NCBI RefSeq assembly: GCF_003426775.1
Contig: NZ_QJUG01000084.1
Coordinates: 1 to 33,412, forward strand
DNA length: 33,412 bases
Origin: Allorhizocola rhizosphaerae
GTDB lineage: Bacteria; Actinomycetota; Actinomycetes; Mycobacteriales; Micromonosporaceae
Direction: 5' to 3'
Shown: in pieces, positions 8,157 to 15,566 of the stretch
Numbering within the stretch: the first letter of the stretch is position 1
Layout of the letters: each line of letters opens with the position of its first letter
Program-made: the position numbers and the translations under genes
Notes under the pieces: model-generated
Told to the model about the DNA's origin: nothing
Seen by the model: the letters and a program-made list of their open reading frames with translations, nothing else
The model's database searches: none

Positions 8157-8262
8157 ACAAGCCTCGCAAACGGATCATGAGCCGTAAGAGAACGCTGTGA
8201 AACGTATGGAACGACAAGCCAATTCATGAATTCAGCGTGATCAGACAAACACATTATTCGAA

Positions 8263-8304
8263 CTGGCAGTGTGGGGGTCAGGGGTTCGAGTCCCCTCAGC
8301 TCCA
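8263..8304 (+). other. Integration scar: 3' fragment of tRNA-Ala(GGC) (att site)
   Basis: CTGGCAG (anticodon loop, GGC) is followed by TGTGG, a five-base variable loop, the T-arm AGGGG-TTCGAGT-CCCCT, the acceptor strand CAGCTCC and discriminator A. The preceding bases (ACATTATTCGAA) cannot form the 5' anticodon stem, D-arm or acceptor, so this is the 3' half only, starting at the anticodon loop. It is a second att-type scar, in the opposite orientation to the tRNA-Tyr fragment, and belongs to a different integration event. A tmRNA 3' end was considered because of the shared CAGCTCCA end, but the GGC loop and stem fit tRNA-Ala. Confidence 0.75.
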
Positions 8305-8324
8305 CCCATCTGACCAGCATGAAC

Positions 8325-8353
8325 GCCTCGATCCCATCGACGGGAATCGAGGC
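8325..8353 (+). terminator. Hairpin downstream of the tRNA-Ala fragment
   Basis: GCCTCGAT (8325-8332) pairs with ATCGAGGC (8346-8353), followed by TTT. The stem extends inward with CCC/GGG and outward with GAACG/CGTTC at a distance. It is probably the original terminator of the tRNA-Ala gene, carried along with the 3' half. Confidence 0.55.
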
Positions 8354-8477
8354 TTTCACGTTCTGGCGGCACCGTGGCGGTACGGATGTGCCAAATTTCG
8401 CGTTCACCCAGCGTGCAGGCGTCTCGACGTCGTTGGCGACGATGACGGCCGCTGCAGCACGTAAGCGAAGGGGACCG

Positions 8478-8756
8478 ATGGATGCCGGCATGCTGTTCAC
8501 GGTCGACGAGGTCGCCAAGCGGCTTCGCGTGTCTGCCCGGTGGCTGGCAGATCAGTGCCGCGCCAGCCGGGTCGAGCACGTTCACCTTGCCCGCCAGCGC
8601 CGGTTCACCGCTGACCAGATCGACATGTTGATCGCGAGCCGCACCGTCCGGCCTACTGCACAAGTGGACCTGGACGCGACCAAACAGCAAGTGCTACAGT
8701 GCCTGGCACGCGCGAGCCGGTCAAGATCGAGCGCGAGCGGACGGCGGGCCGGCTGA
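8478..8756 (+). CDS. Small HTH protein, excisionase-like
   Basis: Encodes 92 residues from ATG 8478, preceded by an AAGGGG ribosome-binding site. Residues 5-55 form a MerR/excisionase-type winged HTH: MLFTVDEVAKRLRVSARWL for the helices, VEHVHLARQRRFTADQIDML for the wing and following helix. The Arg/Ser-rich C-terminus is disordered. Proteins of this size beside integrases usually direct excision (Xis). It follows the tRNA-Ala scar and precedes decayed DNA and an intact integrase on the same strand. Whether it partners the broken or the intact integrase cannot be told from the sequence. Confidence 0.65.
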   Translation: MDAGMLFTVDEVAKRLRVSARWLADQCRASRVEHVHLARQRRFTADQIDMLIASRTVRPTAQVDLDATKQQVLQCLARASRSRSSASGRRAG

Positions 8757-8879
8757 GCATTTTGCGGCTCGTGGCCGGGTGTCGCAGACGATGGATGGCG
8801 TTGGCCAAGGCGCTTAACAGATCCGGGGATTAAGGCGGTTCTTCACGAGCCAGGTCCGGTACAAGCGGCCGCGTAGCCG

Positions 8880-9426
8880 CCGAGGTCGCAATCGCAATCG
8901 ATCGTGGCGGGGCACGAGATCACGCGAGCACCGTCGCGCGCGGTGATCACGTACTCAAGACCGAGCGGGTCACCGCGGCCCGGGAGTTCGATCAGTACCT
9001 GAAAGACCCGCGTACTGTGATTGACACAGTCCCCAATCGGCTGGGGTACATCCGATCCCGATATTCGACGCAAGAGCTGAGCCGTATAACCAGGCGCTTG
9101 AGGCCTGCTCTGCATCGCTGCTGTTTGTGGCTGCGTCGGAGGGGACCATTGGCCGGGCGACCCAGCTGCGCACAGCCCTCATGCGGCTGGCTGCCGCCCG
9201 CGCAGAGCATCCGGCGGCCGGCAGGATACCGAACGAGCCGATCCAGGAGGTTTTGGCGGCTGAGCGCGACCTTATGAACGCAGCCAGAGGCGACCTTGGC
9301 CTTGCTCCCATAGAGACCATATTGAGAACGATGTCGCCCGCATCTGTTCGGGGCAGTCGTAGACACCTGGCGTCCGATGAGGGGTCCCTTACTAGAACAA
9401 CATTCTTACCCTTGGCGGTGACCTGA
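8880..9426 (+). pseudogene. Decayed coding DNA, probably a mobile-element gene
   Basis: Stretches on the plus strand look coding but lie in different frames. TERVTAAREFDQYLKDPRTV is near 8960-9020. In another frame IFDARAEPYNQALEACSASL, then EGTIGRATQLRTALMRLAAA and IQEVLAAERDLMNAARGDL run to about 9310, after which the sequence loses character. No known domain is recognised. The simplest view is the remnant of one or two accessory genes broken by indels. The minus strand also has open frames here, of lower coding quality. Confidence 0.3.
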
Positions 9427-9785
9427 GCACCTTGACCAGCCCATTCTCGTATGACCCGTACGCTGACGATTCTCACTGCGGGGGCCCGCACGTACAGGCT
9501 GGTGACCTTAAGACCAGTGGCCTTGTCCGAATCCACCTGGCGTCGAGTGGCTCACGGCCTTCACACAAGGACAACGGTTGCAAACTGTTGCCAACGGACA
9601 CAACGGCTGTATCGATGGTGACGATCCTTGAGGCGCAGCGCCGCAAGACAGCGCGGCATCGTCTATGCGGGTGACCTGGTGGCCGTACCCGCCTCGGCTG
9701 AACAGATCAATTACACCGCCGCGGGGTTGTGAGGATGCCGATCACGGTCCATGGTCAGAAATGGGGGTTGCCTCGCGCGGGGGTG
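9427..9785. other. Intergenic stretch without a convincing gene
   Basis: A plus-strand open frame of about 80 codons exists but has no domain or ribosome-binding site. Short imperfect repeats of CAACGG and GGACAACGG type occur at about 9568-9606 (GGACAACGGTTGC, CCAACGGACACAACGG). These could be integrase arm-type sites for the following gene, but this is weak. Confidence 0.3.
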
Positions 9786-11603
9786 ATGGCGGTGGTGGCC
9801 AAGGGTTCGGTGTTCAAGCAGTGCACCTGTTTCGACGATAGCGGTCGCCGGTTGGGATCTCGCTGCCCGAAGCTGAAGCGTCCCAACGGGTCGTGGAACC
9901 CGAACCATGGGGCGTGGAGTTTTCAGCTGGAGCTGCCCCGCACTTTCGACGGCAGGCGGCGTGTTCTGCGGCGGGTGGTCACCGACTGGCCCGGCAGGTA
10001 CGAGACCGTGGTCGGGGAGTTGAGCCGGGCGCGGGAACTGATCGGGCTGGCCGCGGGAGATGAGATCTTGGCCGATGAGATCGCCGCGGTGTTGATGGGA
10101 TGCCGGCGTAAACCGCTGCCGGATCGGCAGCGGCTGATCCGGCAGGTCCGCAGCGGCGTCCCCAACGGCCCCTTCATCACTACGGGTGAGTATCTGACTT
10201 GGTGGGTGGAGCATCGGCAGATCGATGAGCACACCCGTATCGGCTACGCGGCGCATGTGCGCAATCATCTGATACCGCATTTGGGTCATATTCCGTTGCA
10301 GCGTCTGCATGCGACGCACATTGAGGCCATGTTCGCCAGGATGAGCAAGCACAACAGCGGCATCCTGGCGGCCCGCGCCAGCAGCGACCCGGCGGTCCGT
10401 GAATCGGTGCGTAATGTGCGGCTGACCATGCCGGCCACGATGACCCGGGTGCGGGCTACGCTGCGTAAGGCGCTCAACGACGCGGTGGCCAAGTATCGGC
10501 TGATCGAGTTCAACCCGGCCCTGCATCTGGAGATGCCGGCCTATGATCGGCCGCAGGTGCGGGTGTGGACTCCGAAGGCCATCGCGCAGTGGAAGGCCAG
10601 CGGTTTTCGGCCCAGCCCGGTGATGGTGTGGACACCCGAGCAGGCCGGCGTGTTCCTCGACCATGCCCAAGCGCATGACCCGGACCTGTACGCGCTGTTC
10701 CTGCTGGTCATTCTCGCCGGGCCACGCCGTGGTGAGGCCGTCGGCTTGCGCGCCGATCAGGTCGACTTCACGGAGCGGACGGTCACCTTCAGCCATCAGC
10801 TGACCACTTACGGGTACAGGCCGGTGTACAAGAAGGTGAAAACGCGAAGCGGGGACCGGGTCGTGTTCATCGACCGTCGAACCGCCGCCGACCTGTACGA
10901 GTACTGGCAGCTGCGGCAAGGCTGGGAGGCGGTCGCCGGCGAGGCGTGGCCTGCCACCGTCGATCTGCGTAGCCCGGTGCCCGGCGGGTTCACCCTTGTC
11001 GGGGTCGATCTGTTCTTCCGCCAGCCCGACGGGCAGGCCTGGCACCCCAACACGGTCACCGACCGGTTCGAACACGCCGCCGCTGCGGCCGGGCTTCCGC
11101 CTATCAGGTTCCACGACGGCCGGCACGCCGCCGCCACATACCTCAAGGCCGTTGGCGGGGACCTGCTGGACATGAAGAAGAAACTCGGCCACGCCAGCAT
11201 CACCGTCACCGCCGACACCTACCCCGCCGCGCTAGACCAGATCGACCGGGAACTCGCCGAACGCACCGCCGGGCTCGTGCCACGCAAGCACAGGATCATT
11301 GGTTCGACCACGCTGGCGAAACCGGACGGCAAGGCGGTAAACAGCCAAACAGCGAGCAGATACACCGGCAACGGCGTGCCCGATTTAGGATCGAATGCTC
11401 CATTCCCGGTGAACAGCACGAGAGCTGCAACCAGCCGCAGAAACCAGCACAGCACCGCCAAAGCCGAAGGCACACAACGTAAGGACACGGCGCCACCTAC
11501 GGATTTGCCGGCGCCCACACCGCGCCACGGCAGCCAGCCGCTGGGCGGTGATTGGCCGCCGCCAGAACGCCGACCCAACCGATACCCCCACGACCTGCGC
11601 TGA
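9786..11603 (+). CDS. Tyrosine recombinase/integrase (AICE type)
   Basis: Encodes 605 residues from ATG 9786 (MAVVAKGSVFKQCTC). That start fits the family, whose members begin M...GSVFKRC and have an N-terminal Cys motif (CTC...RCPKL); in-frame starts at 9729-9735 are possible. The core-binding domain lies around residues 140-260 (GEYLTWWVEHRQIDEHTRIG). Catalytic residues are visible: Arg near 314-315 in LAGPRRGEAVGL, HxxR at 443-446 in RFHDGRHAAATYL, GHASITVTADTY with Tyr 479. A Pro/Thr-rich tail of about 100 residues follows. The gene ends 46 bp before tRNA-Lys and reads toward it, the usual layout of an integrase next to its att site. No frameshift is seen, so it could be active. Confidence 0.9.
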   Translation: MAVVAKGSVFKQCTCFDDSGRRLGSRCPKLKRPNGSWNPNHGAWSFQLELPRTFDGRRRVLRRVVTDWPGRYETVVGELSRARELIGLAAGDEILADEIAAVLMGCRRKPLPDRQRLIRQVRSGVPNGPFITTGEYLTWWVEHRQIDEHTRIGYAAHVRNHLIPHLGHIPLQRLHATHIEAMFARMSKHNSGILAARASSDPAVRESVRNVRLTMPATMTRVRATLRKALNDAVAKYRLIEFNPALHLEMPAYDRPQVRVWTPKAIAQWKASGFRPSPVMVWTPEQAGVFLDHAQAHDPDLYALFLLVILAGPRRGEAVGLRADQVDFTERTVTFSHQLTTYGYRPVYKKVKTRSGDRVVFIDRRTAADLYEYWQLRQGWEAVAGEAWPATVDLRSPVPGGFTLVGVDLFFRQPDGQAWHPNTVTDRFEHAAAAAGLPPIRFHDGRHAAATYLKAVGGDLLDMKKKLGHASITVTADTYPAALDQIDRELAERTAGLVPRKHRIIGSTTLAKPDGKAVNSQTASRYTGNGVPDLGSNAPFPVNSTRAATSRRNQHSTAKAEGTQRKDTAPPTDLPAPTPRHGSQPLGGDWPPPERRPNRYPHDLR

Positions 11604-11649
11604 ACGATCCGGTAACCTGGGAACGCGCGGGCCGCACCCAGGCCCGCCT

Positions 11650-11721
11650 GGGGTGCTAGCTCAATGGCAGAGCTGCGGACTTTTAATCCGTAGGTTCAGG
11701 GTTCGAGTCCCTGGCGCCCCA
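11650..11721 (+). tRNA. tRNA-Lys(UUU)
   Basis: A complete 72-nt cloverleaf: acceptor GGGGTGC/GCGCCCC, D-stem GCTC/GAGC with a short 7-nt loop, anticodon stem GCGGA/TCCGT around CTTTTAA, variable loop AGGTT, T-arm CAGGG-TTCGAGT-CCCTG, discriminator A. CCA is not encoded (ACAACC follows). It lies between the 3' ends of two convergent recombinase genes, and its last 26 nt overlap the serine-recombinase gene antisense. Confidence 0.92.
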
Positions 11722-13297
11722 CAACCCGCACCATTGTGCGAAAAGAGGAGTCGGTCGATATTTCGTCCGGCTCCTCTTCGTTTTGGTCGAACTGCCCTAT
11801 GGGGATCTTGTAGATCGGCGTCAACCTATCTCCTTCGATCTTGACCTCGGCGACGTGGCTCTCGGTGACCGCTTTACGCTGACCTGGTGTCCCGTGGGTG
11901 AGGACATGAATGAGGTCTTGCCGGAGCCGTTCGACGGCTCTCGGGCTGGGTGGCTGGGGCAGGTCGAGGCACATTTGGCGAAGCTCGTTTTGTCTGGCTT
12001 TGAGCTGGTCGAGCTTGATCGATAGGTCCTGGACGCGGCGGCCGCAGGTGCGTTCGTCGAGGCTGCCGTTCTCGAAGGCGATCAGGTACCGGTTGATCGC
12101 GGCGTCGGCGGTGGTGATCTCCTGGGCGATGCCAGCGAGCTCGGCCTGATGCTGTGTGGTTCCTTCCGCACGCATTGCCCGTTCTCCGGCCACGGCGGCG
12201 ATGATCAGGTCTGTGTTGCCGTAGAAGTCGATGAGCGCCTCGGCGATGGCCTTGTCCAGAAGGTCAGCGTCAATGCGCGGGCCGTCGCAGGCGGTGGTGC
12301 CGTACCGGGCGCGGGTGAAGCAGGTGTAGTAGCGGTACCGGCGCAGCTTGCCGGTGGCTGAGGTGCCGATGTACTTGCAACCGCACTTCGGGCAGGTGAT
12401 CCGGCCGGTGAGGTCGTATTCGGAGTTGGATGCGGCGCGCTGGGAGTGTGCTTCCCCGCGGGCATCCAGGATGCCCTGACACTGGGCGAACAGCTCTTCC
12501 TCAACCAGCGGCGGGTGGGCATTCTCGACGATGATGTCGCGGAAGACCACCTCGCCGCGATAAAGCCGGTTGCCCAGCATCCGCCCGATGGCATGCCCGG
12601 ACCAAGGCTTGCCGGATCGTGTGCGTTTGCCGTGCGCGTTGAGCTGGGCGGCGATGGCTCTGGTTCCGATGCGGGTCGAGGCGTAGAGGGTGAAGATTGC
12701 TTTGACGACGTGCTGTTCGTCGGGATGCGGCGTGAGTTTGCGGGTCTCCGGGTCGACGACGTAGCCATAGGGGCGCGGGCCGTGAGTCCATTCGCCTTTG
12801 GCGGCTTTACGTTCCATGCCGTTGACGACGCGGTCGATGATGACCTCGCGTTCGAATTCGGCAAACGCACCAAGCATTTGCACGAACAGCCGCCCAGCCG
12901 GGCTCGAGGTGTCAAAAGGCTCGGTGGCAGAGCGGAAATGCACTCCGGCGCTGTCGAGCTCGTCCATCAAAGCGGCCAGATCCCGGATGCGGCGGGAGAA
13001 CCGGTCGAGCCGGTAGACCAACAGCAGGTCGTACCGGCCAGCTTTTGCTGCGGTCAAAGCTTTGGTGAGTCCGGGGCGGTCGAGGGTGGCGCCGGAGGCG
13101 TCGTCGGTGAAGCTGGCGGTGATCTGCCAGCCGGGTTGGGAGTCGACGTAGGCGTACAGCTTCTGGGTCTGGGCTTCGATGGTGTAGGGCTGGTGCTCGT
13201 CATCGGTGGAACGGCGGGTGTAGATGGCCACCCGCAGCACCGTCTCCGGTGTGATCGCCTCCCGCTTGCGTGCAGCCGGCTTTCGTTGTCGTGCCAT
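11696..13297 (-). CDS. Large serine recombinase
   Basis: Encodes 533 residues. The N-terminal resolvase domain has the nucleophile Ser30 (VAIYTRRSTDDEH), the conserved YRLDRFSRRIRDLAALMDEL helix and AFAEFEREVIIDRV. The recombinase domain follows (residues about 190-290). Next is a zinc ribbon (ITCPKCGCKYIG ... YYTCFTRARYGTTACDG), then the coiled-coil region (ITTADAAINRYL ... LDQLKARQNEL) typical of phage-type large serine integrases. The last residues (VVGRQGLEP) are the antisense of the tRNA-Lys 3' end and its TGA stop lies within the tRNA. The natural C-terminus may have been replaced when the gene was joined to the tRNA. A small gene precedes it in the same direction. Confidence 0.93.
   Translation of the reverse strand: MARQRKPAARKREAITPETVLRVAIYTRRSTDDEHQPYTIEAQTQKLYAYVDSQPGWQITASFTDDASGATLDRPGLTKALTAAKAGRYDLLLVYRLDRFSRRIRDLAALMDELDSAGVHFRSATEPFDTSSPAGRLFVQMLGAFAEFEREVIIDRVVNGMERKAAKGEWTHGPRPYGYVVDPETRKLTPHPDEQHVVKAIFTLYASTRIGTRAIAAQLNAHGKRTRSGKPWSGHAIGRMLGNRLYRGEVVFRDIIVENAHPPLVEEELFAQCQGILDARGEAHSQRAASNSEYDLTGRITCPKCGCKYIGTSATGKLRRYRYYTCFTRARYGTTACDGPRIDADLLDKAIAEALIDFYGNTDLIIAAVAGERAMRAEGTTQHQAELAGIAQEITTADAAINRYLIAFENGSLDERTCGRRVQDLSIKLDQLKARQNELRQMCLDLPQPPSPRAVERLRQDLIHVLTHGTPGQRKAVTESHVAEVKIEGDRLTPIYKIPIGQFDQNEEEPDEISTDSSFRTMVRVVGRQGLEP
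11743..11778 (+). terminator. Terminator of tRNA-Lys, inside the recombinase 3' end
   Basis: AAGAGGAGTCGG (11743-11754) pairs with CCGGCTCCTCTT (11767-11778, one G-T pair), followed by CGTTTT on the plus strand. It lies 21 bp after the tRNA and within the antisense coding end of the serine recombinase. Confidence 0.7.
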
Positions 13298-13362
13298 GCA
13301 ATGCTGCTCCGTCCTCTATGTAGGCGTTGCGGCCGAAGTTGGTTCGGCCGCAACGGAATGGG

Positions 13363-13662
13363 TTAGTTGTGCTCGTCGTGTTCTGGTGGATGAAGGGTCC
13401 ACCATGACGAGATCAGCACCGTCCATGCCTGGACTGCGTTTCGGTAGTCCTCCGCGGTCATGGGCACCGTCTTGGGCGGGCCGACGGTCCAATCTGGACC
13501 TTTGTTGTCAGGGCCGGTGGTCTTACGCGGCCCGGTTGCGGATGTGGTGATGGTCGAACGCTCGCGTCGGCCGTGCCGGTCACGCCTGGCACGGCGTGTG
13601 GACTCGGTGTTCGCCTCACCACGGGGATGGCCAGCCTCGTTGGCTGGGTCGTCGTGGACCAT
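13363..13662 (-). CDS. Small hypothetical protein upstream of serine recombinase
   Basis: 99 residues from ATG 13662 with GAAGGA 7 nt upstream. The N-terminal 60 residues are Arg/Thr/Pro-rich and disordered. The C-terminus (MTAEDYRNAVQAWTVLISSW and WTLHPPEHDEH) is a Trp-rich amphipathic segment ending in an acidic/His tail. Similar short proteins ending in ...WW..HPP..DHDH occur in actinomycete conjugative elements, so it is probably an element accessory protein. It is 65 bp upstream of the recombinase and probably co-transcribed. No biochemical role is known. Confidence 0.6.
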   Translation of the reverse strand: MVHDDPANEAGHPRGEANTESTRRARRDRHGRRERSTITTSATGPRKTTGPDNKGPDWTVGPPKTVPMTAEDYRNAVQAWTVLISSWWTLHPPEHDEHN

Positions 13663-13708
13663 AAGCGTCCTTCGAGTCGTGGCTGACGATCTTCAGCGCG
13701 GTGGGCGT

Positions 13709-14108
13709 TCACCGGGAACCTCCTTTCTGTTGTGGCCCGACGGGTTGTAACGCTGGCCGGGCAGTCCCGACCAGACGATCATGGCTGGTTCGGTTTAGGT
13801 AGATCTCCTCTCCATCTCGCTCAAATGTCAACCCCACCAACGGGGTCATGCCTAATGTCTGGCATAACGCCAGGTGGCGGCCCATCGGTCCGGTGCCGGT
13901 GGATGTGTCGGGGGCGGGGCTGACGTTCGATCGCGGTGATCGCATGGAGGACGGCCCGCGTGCCGACCCTGAAGGTGGGCAACGGATTCCACGTGACGGC
14001 GGCGACGGTGTTGGTCGGTTCAAGATTCAGGTGAACCTCGACCGTAGCTCGATGCTCGGGCCGGTTCCAGCTGCTGGCAGCACCTGTGCTGAGAGCAGAA
14101 CTGTCCAC
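13709..14108 (-). pseudogene. Small mobile-element gene, apparently split by a frameshift
   Basis: The minus strand reads well in one frame from 14108 (ATVEVHLNLEPTNTVAAVTW, RVGTRAVLHAITAIE, RHIHRHRTDG) and then, near 13890, equally well in the next frame (MGRHLALCQTLGMTPLVGLT, FERDGEEIYLN) to the stop at 13709. Joined, they make one protein of about 130 residues with no recognised domain. Alternatively these are two overlapping short genes. The frames overlap, so a sequencing error, programmed frameshift or true decay cannot be separated here. Confidence 0.4.
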
Positions 14109-14345
14109 ATCAGACGGACAATGACTGGGAACCTTTCAACGCATTCGCGGGGTGCCGACGTTCGCCGTGAGGTTTTCTGCCCGCGGACGCCTCACAGCCG
14201 TTGCTGTCCGGCAACCCCTCAGACCCAGTTGACCCGCCGGAAAACCTCACAGGCGAAATGTCGTGCAGCGCCCGTGACCTGCGCTGAGAGGTTTCCTGGG
14301 GTCCTGTGAGGTTTTAGGTGCGGTCCATTTCACCTCACAGCGCGG
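14109..14345. repeat. Cluster of CTGTGAGGTTTT-type repeats
   Basis: This non-coding stretch holds several copies of a G(T)GAGGTTTT motif in both orientations: GTGAGGTTTTC near 14169, GCCTCACAG near 14189, GGAAAACCTCACAGG near 14241, CTGAGAGGTTTCC near 14284, CCTGTGAGGTTTT at 14303-14315 and CACCTCACAG near 14334. The spacing and inversion recall iterons or regulator sites. The repeat copies continue after the replication-relaxation gene. Confidence 0.6.
14283..14315 (+). repeat. 33-bp repeat, left copy
   Basis: GCTGAGAGGTTTCCTGGG plus GTCCTGTGAGGTTTT. It matches 15500-15533 except for about one substitution and one inserted base. The two copies lie 1.2 kb apart and bracket the replication-relaxation gene. 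Confidence 0.75.
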
Positions 14346-14432
14346 TACTGGGAAGGGAGTAAGCAACCGCGACCGGCTGGTCCCGCGCGATCAAAGGACG
14401 CCTGCTTCGGCCTGGGGGCGCTCCAGCGGGTG

Positions 14433-14480
14433 CTTAAGGCACCGCTTAAGCCCGTGCTCCTTGAACGTGGCCCCCTTAAG
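14433..14480. repeat. Three CTTAAG palindromes
   Basis: CTTAAG occurs at 14433-14438, 14445-14450 and 14475-14480 in GC-rich DNA, where this hexamer should be rare, 130-170 bp upstream of the replication-relaxation gene. It could be a binding site array. Function is unknown. Confidence 0.4.
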
Positions 14481-14605
14481 CACAGCCGAACTCCGTGACC
14501 GCCCAGGTCACCACCTCCGTTCGGCCCTCGTCGGCCGATCCCGAAGACCTATACGGGTCTTCTTCTTCCCCGCGAGGGGCACATCCGCGAAAGGGAGTGA
14601 TGGTT

Positions 14606-15505
14606 ATGCCAAGGCGATCCAAAGTGGAGCTAGCTGTCCTGATGCAGCACCGGCTCACACCACGCGACTGGCGACTGCTTGAGTGGCTTTATGATCACCG
14701 GCTGCTCACCACCGACCAGATAGCCGACGCTCTTTACCCGAGCGTCCACGCCGCCCAAGTGCGACTGAGGACCCTGACCAAACTCGGTCTGCTTCTTCGG
14801 TTCCAGCCCTACCGGCTCAACGGCGGCAACTTCCCGTACCACTACGTCCTCGACCACCTCGGCGCGCTGATCATCGCCGGATCAAGATCGGACGCGCCGC
14901 CCCGGTTAAGCCAGTCGGATACCCGAATCCAGCGAATCGTCAGCAGCCGAAACACCGACCATCGACTCGGCATCAACGGCTTCTTCACGCAACTGGCGAA
15001 GTATGAGCGGCTGAACGAGGGGGCACGGCTGCATCACTGGTGGCCAGACACGCGCATGCGGCGGTTCGCGCCACCGGGTACCACGATGCTGGCGATGCTC
15101 AAGGCAGACGGCTTGGGCGTATGGGCCGACGACGGCCACACCGTCGCCTTCTACCTTGAGCACGATGAGGGCACCGAGTCCCTTCCCACGCTCATCGACA
15201 AAGTCGTCCGGTACGACCAGCTGCCGGAAGCACGCTGGCCGGTGCTGTTCTCAATGAGGTCGACTGTCCGGGAAGGACACTTTCACCAGCAGCTCGCGTC
15301 GCTGAAGCCGAAGATCCCGGTGGCCACCATGGCACGCGACCGTCTCGGGGGCGCAACGCCGGCCGAACAGGTTTGGCAACTGCACCGCGCTGCCGCGCCT
15401 CTGTTCCGTCTCGCCGAGCTACCCATGCAAAGCCCGGTTGACCTTGAAGCCTTTGACGCGGAAGCGCGGGGAATCTACTCGCTGCCACTCGCTGAGGTTC
15501 GCTGA
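14606..15505 (+). CDS. Replication-relaxation family protein
   Basis: 299 residues from ATG 14606, chosen because AAGGGAG lies 8 nt upstream (ATG 14600 would be only 2 nt away). The N-terminus is a winged HTH (LTPRDWRLLEWLYDHRLLTT, DQIADALYPSVHAAQVRLRT, LTKLGLLLRF), followed by YHYVLDHLGALIIAGSRSD, a nuclease-like middle (GINGFFTQLAKYERLNEGAR, LHHWWPDTRMRR, ADGLGVWADDGHTVAFYLEH) and PTLIDKVVRYDQL. This is the layout of PF13814 (Replic_Relax), carried by actinomycete plasmids and conjugative elements and implicated in replication or mobilisation. It is flanked on both sides by GAGGTTTT-type repeats. Confidence 0.85.
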   Translation: MPRRSKVELAVLMQHRLTPRDWRLLEWLYDHRLLTTDQIADALYPSVHAAQVRLRTLTKLGLLLRFQPYRLNGGNFPYHYVLDHLGALIIAGSRSDAPPRLSQSDTRIQRIVSSRNTDHRLGINGFFTQLAKYERLNEGARLHHWWPDTRMRRFAPPGTTMLAMLKADGLGVWADDGHTVAFYLEHDEGTESLPTLIDKVVRYDQLPEARWPVLFSMRSTVREGHFHQQLASLKPKIPVATMARDRLGGATPAEQVWQLHRAAAPLFRLAELPMQSPVDLEAFDAEARGIYSLPLAEVR

Positions 15506-15533
15506 GAGGTTTCTTGGTGGTCCTGTGAGGTTT
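15500..15533 (+). repeat. 34-bp repeat, right copy
   Basis: GCTGAGAGGTTTCTTGGT plus GGTCCTGTGAGGTTTT, starting within the last codons of the replication-relaxation gene. It is the partner of 14283-14315. A third partial copy (GCTGAGAGGTTCAGCC) follows at about 15557. Confidence 0.75.
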
Positions 15534-15548
15534 TCAAAGACCTCACAG
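15521..15548. terminator. Hairpin between convergent genes
   Basis: CCTGTGAGGT (15521-15530) pairs perfectly with ACCTCACAGG (15539-15548) across an 8-nt loop. It lies between the stop of the replication-relaxation gene and the end of the minus-strand operon, so a bidirectional terminator is likely. It is also built from the local repeat motif, so it may equally be a protein-binding site. Confidence 0.55.
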
Positions 15549-15566
15549 GACCTTGCGCTGAGAGGT

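Noticed and set aside
8263-8304. tmRNA 3' end as identity of this fragment
   Set aside because: It shares CAGCTCCA, but the upstream CTGGCAG loop and TGTGG stem fit tRNA-Ala(GGC); no tag-peptide or pseudoknot sequence is present.
8153-8518. Minus-strand open frame containing RGLEPLTP
   Set aside because: RGLEPLTP is the well-known spurious antisense translation of a tRNA T-arm; here it is the tRNA-Ala fragment.
9711-11192. 493-aa minus-strand open frame
   Set aside because: It is the antisense of the tyrosine integrase, whose catalytic motifs are clear on the plus strand; the antisense product has no domain.
12446-13366. 306-aa plus-strand open frame
   Set aside because: Antisense shadow of the serine recombinase; Gly/Val-rich without motifs.
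14109-14345. CRISPR array
   Set aside because: The repeats are short, inverted relative to each other and irregularly spaced, with no spacers of constant length and no cas genes.
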